From contig CAIOZU010000061.1 in assembly GCA_903862885.1 (NCBI GenBank), positions 1-58,833 on the forward strand: a stretch of DNA of 58,833 nt, written 5' to 3'. This DNA comes from an uncultured Pseudomonadota bacterium (lineage in GTDB: Bacteria; Pseudomonadota; Gammaproteobacteria; Steroidobacterales; Steroidobacteraceae). Within the stretch, counting starts at the first letter, position 1. Each line of letters starts with the position of its first letter. This document shows positions 52,891-58,833 of this stretch, piece after piece. A model generated the notes under the pieces. The model saw nothing but the letters and a program-made list of their open reading frames with translations. It had not been told where the DNA came from and searched no databases. Position numbers and translations under genes: made by a program.

Positions 52891-54384
52891 TCACTCCCAA
52901 GCGTGACTTAAGTTCACAAAGGCCCGGGCCGTGAATTGGGCGCGCTCGGTGACCGGTCCGCCGTGATCGCCGCCCACCCCGATGGCGTATCGAAAGCCCT
53001 TGTAGTCACCGGCCACGTCAAATTCCGCATTCCACAGGCGCGCGGCCACCAAGCTCACCGGATCGGGTACAAGGCCAACTTGGGCGATATTGCCGCGATT
53101 TAATTGCAGGTGTCTTAAGCGCAACTCCCAGTTACGCGCTTGGGTGTCGGTATAGAGTCCGCCTAAGGTCACCCGCACCCCGTCGCGGTCCATGGAATCG
53201 CCAATAGGGCGTCCGCGATATCGATAACCCGCTCGCCAGGTGTCTTTCTCGTAGGCGCAGCCATAGGCGGCGTGATCGGTTTTACTGAAACTGACATCGC
53301 CACAGGCGGTGTCAGTGAGCTCGATAAAGCCACGGAATCGGCCGTCCAAAATAGATCGCGAAGCGAACTCCAGGCCGGCCAGTTGTAGGGTCTGACGGGG
53401 CCGCAGGTTTTTGTCATCGAACACCATGCCTAGCTGTTGCCAATAGAGGGCGATGGGTGAGTCACCGATGTGCCAACGCACATCGGTGGCGATGAATTGA
53501 GCGGATTGTTTCTGCGCCAACAAGGCCGCCTGGGACGGATCATTGTCAACGATTGGATTAACGCGCCGATTCGATTTGGCGATCAGCACATCAAATAGCG
53601 TTGAGGGTCCACAGCGGTGTCCTTGACCGCAAAATTCAGCGGTTCGAGACAGGCCGATCTCCACGCCATGAGCGGGTGCGAAGGTAAAGCGCATGCCCCC
53701 AAAGAGGGTGTTATTAAAGTCCGCCCGGTGATTCTCCATGTGATTAAGGAAAGTCACCAAGTGCCAAGGCCCGAGCCATCGAAAGCCCTTCCAGCTCTCG
53801 ACTTGGGAGCTCGCACGCTCGAGCCCAATCCCTGGCATGGGTCGCGCATTGCTCGAGAGAATTAAGCTGCTGTCCCAACCCGGACCCCACCAGCGATCCT
53901 GTTGGCCTGCGGTGACCCACCAGTTACCGAATCGCCAGGCGGCGTAGGTGCCATCCAGTTGGATCTTCATCCCATCGGCCGAGTTGGTGTTGTAGCTCAG
54001 CCGAATGGCACCGCCCGCGTAGTCACTGGCTGCCCAGCCCGCTTGCACGCCGGCGCTGTTGTTGCGGGCCGTGTCCGTGAAGGTACGGATTTTGGTGGGA
54101 TCACGCGCCGCGGTCATGAACCAACCGGCGTCGGTGCCGCTGCCGGGCTGATTATGGTTTCGTAAGGCATCGCGTTGATCCGCGGGCACATCAAAAGTGG
54201 GCAGGGGCCAGGTCGTGGTGAGGGGGATCTCGCCGTTATCAGCGTCGAGTTGCACTTCGTGGCGAAGGCCGGCATCGCCCGGTGCCAGAAAGGGTAGGGC
54301 TTGGGCGTTCGCGGGGCGGACTCCGCCGACGGCAAGCGCGGCCGTCAGGAGGCTCACGCCAAGAAAGAGTCGGGATATGTGCAA
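52891..54384 (-). CDS. Capsule assembly Wzi-family outer-membrane protein
   Basis: 497 residues, signal peptide ending PANA27. Long predicted beta-barrel with the Wzi signature region NWWVTAGQQDRWWGPGWDSS and SLILSSNARPMPGIGLER, followed by alternating strands to a C-terminal VNLSHAWE. Wzi proteins bind exported capsular glycan and hold it on the cell surface; some family members are lectins. Convergent with the SLBB/Wzz pair and separated by a terminator, so it has its own promoter. Together the three give export, length control and surface attachment. Four Cys (CGQGHRC; CGDVS...YGC) may form disulfides. Confidence 0.82.
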   Translation of the reverse strand: MHISRLFLGVSLLTAALAVGGVRPANAQALPFLAPGDAGLRHEVQLDADNGEIPLTTTWPLPTFDVPADQRDALRNHNQPGSGTDAGWFMTAARDPTKIRTFTDTARNNSAGVQAGWAASDYAGGAIRLSYNTNSADGMKIQLDGTYAAWRFGNWWVTAGQQDRWWGPGWDSSLILSSNARPMPGIGLERASSQVESWKGFRWLGPWHLVTFLNHMENHRADFNNTLFGGMRFTFAPAHGVEIGLSRTAEFCGQGHRCGPSTLFDVLIAKSNRRVNPIVDNDPSQAALLAQKQSAQFIATDVRWHIGDSPIALYWQQLGMVFDDKNLRPRQTLQLAGLEFASRSILDGRFRGFIELTDTACGDVSFSKTDHAAYGCAYEKDTWRAGYRYRGRPIGDSMDRDGVRVTLGGLYTDTQARNWELRLRHLQLNRGNIAQVGLVPDPVSLVAARLWNAEFDVAGDYKGFRYAIGVGGDHGGPVTERAQFTARAFVNLSHAWE

Positions 54385-54571
54385 AATGCCTCCGAGGCGG
54401 TGATCCGATCATCCAGTGAGGCTTAGGGTCTATGACAATCGCCGCCTCGACAGGGGTATTTTAACGCGTTGTGACCGATTGAGCATCGGCGAGTGGTTGG
54501 CTGCCGGCTTGAGCGTACGCAGGGGGCTTTAGGCCGCCTTCATAGGGGTTCATCGCCTGGTCAGTGCGTGG

Positions 54572-54640
54572 CTCTCGTGTGTCGCCTCTGTACGTCGTCC
54601 CTGCGCGTCGTCCCCGTGCGTCGCCTCACTGCGTCGCTCG
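54572..54640. repeat. Imperfect short tandem repeat (GCGTCG-based)
   Basis: About five diverged units of 12-14 bases built on TGCGTCGTCCC (TGTACGTCGTCCC, TGCGCGTCGTCCCC, GTGCGTCGCCTCA, CTGCGTCGCTCGG) lie just past the stop of the barrel-protein gene. It is low-complexity DNA in the 265-base gap between that gene and wzi; no gene is supported there. Confidence 0.6.
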
Positions 54641-54649
54641 GTGTATGGA

Positions 54650-55354
54650 TTAGAAGCGATAGCCCACACCGAGGTTGGCCACCGGGTACCACTTGAGTCG
54701 CATGATGTCTTTGACCGTGTTCTCACGCTCCAGCGCCAGATCCGCTTGCAGGGCGCTGCAGGTCTGCACGCTGGCGTCTGGGGCACAAGGCGCTGACAGG
54801 GTGACCGAGGGGCTGCCGGCATACACGACCCCCAGATCCGCCACCCACGACCAGTGGCCTTTGGACTTCAGAAGATTGCCCCAACCGAAGCCCAGGTAAG
54901 GGGCGACGGAATTGCCAAATTCCGCTCGGCCGGTCAGGGAGCTGATGTCGTTGGTGCTGTAGACGGAATTGCCAATGGTGTAGGTTTGCACGCTGCTCGG
55001 ATGTCCGATCGCATCCACATGGGATTTCATGGCGATGGCGCCGGCCGTGACCCGAAAATCGCCGCCCAATAGGGCCCAATCGACCATCAGTGAGGGTGAG
55101 CTCAAGCGGGCGTCGCCGCGGTAATTGACGCTGTTCTCGGTAAAATCCACGCGTCGGCTGAAGCCTGTGTAGCCCAATCGGACATTAACCGCCTCGTTCA
55201 CTTTAACGACCACATCCCCGCCGAGGGCGAGGGTGCCCAGTTTCAGGTCAAGACCCATCCGGCTGTCGGCAGCACGGGCAGGCGCCCCGTAGGCGCTTAA
55301 GATGAGACAGAGGGCGGTGAGGGTCAGGTGCAAAGGGGGCGGTGGGCGGCTCAT
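54650..55354 (-). CDS. Small outer-membrane beta-barrel protein
   Basis: 234 residues. Signal peptide (LHLTLTALCLILSAYGAPARA, cleavage near 28), then alternating strands (SRMGLDLKLGTLALGGDVVV, NVRLGYTGFSRRVDF, SLMVDWALLGGDFRVTAGAI, VAPYLGFGWGN, WSWVADLGVVYAGSPSVTL) and a C-terminal NLGVGYRF with terminal Phe, the BAM recognition signal. About 8 strands, OmpA/OmpW-like size. A CAPDASVQTC loop could close a disulfide. Function unknown; monocistronic. Recognised only by general barrel features, not by a specific family. Confidence 0.7.
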   Translation of the reverse strand: MSRPPPPLHLTLTALCLILSAYGAPARAADSRMGLDLKLGTLALGGDVVVKVNEAVNVRLGYTGFSRRVDFTENSVNYRGDARLSSPSLMVDWALLGGDFRVTAGAIAMKSHVDAIGHPSSVQTYTIGNSVYSTNDISSLTGRAEFGNSVAPYLGFGWGNLLKSKGHWSWVADLGVVYAGSPSVTLSAPCAPDASVQTCSALQADLALERENTVKDIMRLKWYPVANLGVGYRF

Positions 55355-55548
55355 GGGATCCTTAAGAATGGCGCAGGGCGAACCCGTTGACCTAGTTTAA
55401 GCGCAATGCGCCCCGCTGGGCGGTTACGGTGTGTGAGCCAGTAGGCGACTCGGGTGTTTTTTTAGGGGGCGGTGAGGGCTTTTGTGGGGGGCTTTGGGGT
55501 CAACCGAGGGCTTTGATCTATAAAGGTCGATGGGGCGCACAATGTTTC

Positions 55549-55577
55549 TTGAGGGATGCGCCGCCACAGGCTACAAT
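55549..55577 (+). promoter_or_regulatory. Sigma-70 promoter of rpsO-pnp
   Basis: TTGAGG (55549-55554), 17 bases, TACAAT (55572-55577), a close match to the -35/-10 consensus with ideal spacing. It places the start near 55584, with a 40-base leader before rpsO carrying GAGGGTAAAGG as ribosome site. Confidence 0.8.
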
Positions 55578-55625
55578 GCGCGGCTCAATCTAGGTCACAA
55601 CTTAAGTCTCTGAGGGTAAAGGTAA

Positions 55626-55895
55626 ATGCCACTCGATAGCGCCGCCAAAGTCGGCATCGTCGCGAAGTTTCAACGCGGCACCAACGACACAGGCTCGCCT
55701 GAAGTTCAAATTGCACTCCTCTCGGAGCGTATTAACGGACTCGGCCAGCATTTTAATTCACACAAAAGCGATCACGCCTCACGCCGTGGCTTGCTGAAGA
55801 TGGTCAACCAGCGTCGCAAGCTGCTGGATTACCTGAAGCTCAATACCCCTGAGCGCTACGCCAAGATCATCGCTGATCTGGGGCTTCGCCGCTAA
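55626..55895 (+). CDS. rpsO: 30S ribosomal protein S15
   Basis: 89 residues, exactly typical. Segments [40 protein letters not shown] and [10 protein letters not shown] are diagnostic. It binds the 16S rRNA central domain early in 30S assembly. Gene order rpsO-pnp is conserved across gammaproteobacteria. Confidence 0.98.
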   Translation: MPLDSAAKVGIVAKFQRGTNDTGSPEVQIALLSERINGLGQHFNSHKSDHASRRGLLKMVNQRRKLLDYLKLNTPERYAKIIADLGLRR

Positions 55896-55908
55896 ATCAA
55901 AGCTTAAG

Positions 55909-55938
55909 GACACGGCCCACCCCATGGTGGGCCGTGTC
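55909..55938 (+). terminator. Strong hairpin between rpsO and pnp
   Basis: Perfect 13-bp stem GACACGGCCCACC/GGTGGGCCGTGTC with a CCAT loop, 13 bases after the rpsO stop and 22 before the pnp start. In E. coli this interval holds an attenuator and RNase III sites used in PNPase autocontrol; this hairpin probably plays one of these parts, but has no T-run, which favours a processing or stability role over full termination. Confidence 0.75.
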
Positions 55939-55960
55939 ACTTCTACATAAAGGAATTCCT

Positions 55961-58039
55961 GTGTCTGTGCATAAACAAACGTTTAAATTTGGTCCCCACG
56001 AGTACACGATTGAGACCGGCGAGATGGCTCGTCAGGCGGATGCCGCCGTGGTGGTCTCGGTCGCTGAAACCGTGGTGCTGGTCACCGCGGTCGGTGCTAA
56101 GTCCGCCGTTCCTGGCCGTGACTTCTTCCCATTAACGGTTAACTATCAAGAGAAGACCTACGCCGCCGGTAAAATACCCGGTGGGTTTTTCAAGCGCGAA
56201 GGCCGTCCGGCGGAGCGTGAAACCTTAACCTCACGATTAATTGATCGTCCGATCCGACCGCTCTTCCCTGAGGGCTTTAATAACGAAGTCCAGGTAGTGG
56301 CCACGGTCGTCTCCTTGAACCCAGACGTCGGTGCGGATATTCCTGCCTTGATTGGTGCCTCTGCGGCGTTAGCCCTCTCTGGGATGCCTTTTATGGGCCC
56401 CATTGGGGCGGCCAAAGTGGGCTACCGTGATGGCCAGTACCTCTTGAACCCCACCCTGTCTGACATGAAGACCTCCCAGCTGGATCTGGTGGTTGCAGGC
56501 ACCAAGGATGGCGTGTTGATGGTCGAGTCAGAGGCCAAGGGCCTCTCCGAAGAAGTGATGCTCGGTGCCGTGACCTTTGGTCACGAGGCCATGCAGGCGG
56601 CTATTCAGGCGATTAACGCGCTGGTTGCGGCTGCGGGTAAGCCCAAGTGGGATTGGAAAGCGGCGCCTACCGATGATGCCCTAGAGTCTTCCGTCAGTGG
56701 TCTCGCATCAGCCGGCCTTAACGATGCCTATAGCCTAGTAATCAAGCAAGAGCGTCGGGATCGTATCTCGGCTATCAAGCAGCAGGTGATGACTGAGTTG
56801 GCCTCGGGTGATGCGCCTAAGTTCACGAGCGATGCGGTCAAGAAAACCTTCGGTGATTTGGAATACCGGATCGTGCGCGATCGTATCTTATCGGGTGCGC
56901 CGCGTATTGACGGCCGCGACCATAAGACCGTACGTCCAATCACAGTCAAAGTGGGTGTATTGCCCCGCACCCATGGGTCGGCTTTGTTCACCCGCGGTGA
57001 GACGCAGGCACTGGTTGTGACCACCTTAGGCACGGGCCGTGATGCGCAGATCATCGATGCGTTGGAGGGTGAGCGTAAAGAGCCCTTTATGCTGCATTAC
57101 AACTTCCCTCCCTTCTCGGTCGGTGAGACCGGCATGATCGGATCACCAAAACGTCGCGAAATCGGTCATGGCAATTTGGCTCGTCGCGGTGTGGCCGCCG
57201 TGATGCCCGATCTTGAGAAATTCCCTTACGTGCTTCGCGTGGTGTCAGAAGTCCTAGAGTCCAATGGCTCAAGTTCAATGGCCTCCGTGTGTGGCGCCTC
57301 ATTGGCCATGATGGATGCGGGCGTGCCTTTAAAGGCGCCGGTCGCCGGTGTCGCGATGGGACTGGTCAAAGAGGGTGATCGCTTCCAAGTCTTAACCGAT
57401 ATTTTGGGTGATGAAGATCATCTGGGCGATATGGATTTTAAGGTCGCGGGTACCAAAGAAGGCATTACCGCTCTTCAGATGGATATCAAGATCACCAGCA
57501 TCACCAAGGAGATCATGACGGTCGCTTTAGCCCAGGCTAAGGAAGGCCGCTTGCATATTCTTGAGAAAATGAACGCGGTGCTTGAACGTCCGCGCGCTGA
57601 GATGTCCGAGTGGGCGCCCACCATCACCACCATTAAGATCGATCCAGAGAAGATCCGTGATGTGATCGGTAAGGGTGGGGCGGTCATTCGTGCGATCACC
57701 GAAGAGACCGGTTGTACGATCGATATCGACAATGACGGCACGGTGAAGATTGCATCAGCGAATGGCAGTCATGCGCGTGAAGCGCAGCGTCGCATTGAGC
57801 TGATCACGGCGGATGTGGAAGTCGGCCAGATTTATGAGGGTAAAGTGGCGCGACTCATGGATTTTGGTGCGTTTGTTACCATTCTGCCAGGCCGTGATGG
57901 CTTGGTGCATATCTCGCAGATCTCAAATGAGCGTGTTGAGCGGGTGGCTGACAAGCTTAATGAGGGTGATGTGGTCAAGGTGAAGGTGCTTGAAGTAGAT
58001 CGGCAAGGGCGAGTGCGTTTGTCGATGAAGGATGTATAG
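55961..58039 (+). CDS. pnp: Polyribonucleotide nucleotidyltransferase (PNPase)
   Basis: 692 residues from GTG 55961, chosen because AAAGGAATTCCT precedes it and the product then starts [20 protein letters not shown] as in the family (an upstream ATG at 55934 lies within the hairpin). Two RNase PH domains: first with [20 protein letters not shown] and [10 protein letters not shown], second with [16 protein letters not shown] and [19 protein letters not shown]. Then KH ([18 protein letters not shown]) and S1 ([18 protein letters not shown]) domains; the chain ends soon after S1. It degrades RNA 3'-5' by phosphorolysis as part of the RNA degradosome. Confidence 0.97.
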   Translation: MSVHKQTFKFGPHEYTIETGEMARQADAAVVVSVAETVVLVTAVGAKSAVPGRDFFPLTVNYQEKTYAAGKIPGGFFKREGRPAERETLTSRLIDRPIRPLFPEGFNNEVQVVATVVSLNPDVGADIPALIGASAALALSGMPFMGPIGAAKVGYRDGQYLLNPTLSDMKTSQLDLVVAGTKDGVLMVESEAKGLSEEVMLGAVTFGHEAMQAAIQAINALVAAAGKPKWDWKAAPTDDALESSVSGLASAGLNDAYSLVIKQERRDRISAIKQQVMTELASGDAPKFTSDAVKKTFGDLEYRIVRDRILSGAPRIDGRDHKTVRPITVKVGVLPRTHGSALFTRGETQALVVTTLGTGRDAQIIDALEGERKEPFMLHYNFPPFSVGETGMIGSPKRREIGHGNLARRGVAAVMPDLEKFPYVLRVVSEVLESNGSSSMASVCGASLAMMDAGVPLKAPVAGVAMGLVKEGDRFQVLTDILGDEDHLGDMDFKVAGTKEGITALQMDIKITSITKEIMTVALAQAKEGRLHILEKMNAVLERPRAEMSEWAPTITTIKIDPEKIRDVIGKGGAVIRAITEETGCTIDIDNDGTVKIASANGSHAREAQRRIELITADVEVGQIYEGKVARLMDFGAFVTILPGRDGLVHISQISNERVERVADKLNEGDVVKVKVLEVDRQGRVRLSMKDV

Positions 58040-58056
58040 ATTGCCCGCATCGGAGC

Positions 58057-58535
58057 GTGACCTGACTTGAGATAACTGGTCCAGCCTGATGTTCCCTAAA
58101 ATAGAGGAACGGAGGGTTAAGGATCATGCCAAAACAACGGTTTACGACAGAAGAGATTATTCACAAGCTGCGCGAGGCTGACCTGTCAGGTCACGGCAAG
58201 ACGGTAGCGGAGGTCTGCAAGTAGTTAGGGGTTACCGATAAGACCTACTTTCGGTGGCGCAAGACCCACGGGGGTTGACGCATTGACCAGGCCAAGCGGA
58301 TGAAGGAGTTGGAGTCAGAGAACGCACGACTCAAGAAGGCGGTGGCCGAACTGACCATCGACAAGATCATCTTGAAGGAGGTCGCCGAGGGAAATCTGAA
58401 GCCCAACGCGGCGACGACAGGCGGCCGATCGGGTGCGCTTAGCGCACCCGTATTCTGAGCGCCGCATCTGTCGGGCGTTGGGCATCCAGCGATACAGTAT
58501 CCGTTATATACCGGAGCCTAGAAGCGACGGCGTCA
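58057..58535 (+). pseudogene. IS3-family element remnant: OrfA with two stops and the first residues of OrfB
   Basis: OrfA starts at ATG 58126 (AAGGA upstream) and reads MPKQRFTTEEIIHKLREADL...VAEVCK-stop-LGVTDKTYFRWRKTHGG-stop-RIDQAKRMKELESENARLKK AVAEL..., with in-frame TAG and TGA; the frame ends at 58458. This is the helix-turn-helix and leucine-zipper OrfA of IS3-family elements. OrfB begins in another frame (RVRLAHPYSERRICRALGIQ) and is cut after about 30 residues. The left end is probably the TGACCTGACTTGAG just after pnp (about 58057). Not active. Confidence 0.8.
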
Positions 58536-58833
58536 TTGATGCGAAACAGGCAGATGTCGCTTCATACTGCTTTGCCGTCGCTGCTTGGAACACAAATAGC
58601 AATTTCCGGGCTGTGGTGGTTCATCGTCAGATTCAGTTTATAGCTGGCTATGACGCAATCTATGCATAACTACAACATTCTCAAAGTGTACAAAAACAGG
58701 TGGTACCGGTCGTTAAGGCAGATTTCCTCTTCGCTTAGGTGCCACCTGTGTGTCAATTGAATGTGCGGGCGCTAGTGAAACTTGTCGCGTGGAGGATGTC
58801 TTTTGTGGAAAGCGTCGGGTTTCCGTTTACTGG
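58536..58833. other. Right-edge stretch, nothing recognised
   Basis: About 300 bases after the broken insertion sequence. An inverted repeat CAGGTGGTACC / GGTGCCACCTG (58697-58707 and 58738-58748, one G-U) with a 30-base interval is the only structure. A possible partial coding start lies near 58796-58833 (GGAGG followed by ATG or GTG codons) but is too short to support. Confidence 0.3.

Noticed and set aside
54550-54822. 90-codon minus-strand frame over the GCGTCG repeat
   Set aside because: It is produced by the tandem repeat and overlaps the barrel gene in another frame.
1-58833. CRISPR arrays, rRNA genes or an origin of replication
   Set aside because: No regularly spaced repeats, rRNA sequence or DnaA-box cluster was seen.

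Overview
The window looks like chromosomal DNA of a gammaproteobacterium, GC-rich, probably near the Xanthomonadales/Nevskiales/Steroidobacterales. The basis is gene order: tig-clpP-clpX-(gmd/fcl)-lon-tRNA-Val-tRNA-Asp-ppiD-fabI, gloB-mltD beside yafS-like/rnhA/dnaQ, rpsO-pnp, and a fimT-pilV-pilW-pilX-pilY1-pilE type IV pilus operon. The placement is inferred from order and protein motifs only; no search was run.

Left part (1-20 kb) is mostly accessory. It opens with the 5' end of a HigB-type toxin gene, a 3' fragment of tRNA-Lys(CTT), a decayed IS3-family transposase, a GT4-like glycosyltransferase, and a second, broken higBA remnant that was easy to miss because it has no long reading frame. 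Then come a VOC protein with an HSL-type esterase, a DUF4382/DUF5666-like protein lacking its export signal, an integrase scrap, the bifunctional proline catabolic enzyme PutA, an NCS2 permease with a degenerate RsbW-like C-terminal domain, and a three-gene overlapping unit: broken LivK-like binding protein, sensor without kinase, OFA transporter. A SnoaL-like protein follows, then a PstS-porin pair behind an 11-bp-spaced Pho box.

Middle part (20-39.5 kb): the minor pilin/PilY1 operon, a DUF4337 membrane protein, tRNA-Leu, and the proteostasis genes tig, clpP, clpX and lon, the last with a sigma-32-like promoter. GDP-fucose genes gmd and fcl lie reversed between clpX and lon. Downstream of tRNA-Asp is a 1.75-kb mini integrative element: a frameshifted tyrosine recombinase plus one small coupled gene, flanked by 15-bp att-like repeats. 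hupB, usually found next to lon, is missing here.

Right part (39.5-58.8 kb): ppiD; the gloB-mltD-fabI operon (minus); yafS-like, rnhA, dnaQ and pgi (plus); a surface polysaccharide export set (large SLBB protein, Wzz-like protein, Wzi-like protein); a small outer-membrane barrel protein; rpsO-pnp; and a second decayed IS3-family element at the right edge.

Functional links (inferred): gmd/fcl could supply GDP-fucose to polysaccharides exported by the SLBB/Wzz/Wzi set; Tig, ClpXP, Lon and PpiD cover protein folding and turnover; PstS and the porin probably respond to phosphate starvation. No CRISPR array, rRNA or complete insertion sequence was seen. The best candidate for an unusual system is the coupled binding protein/kinase-less sensor/OFA transporter unit, although its first gene is broken in this copy.
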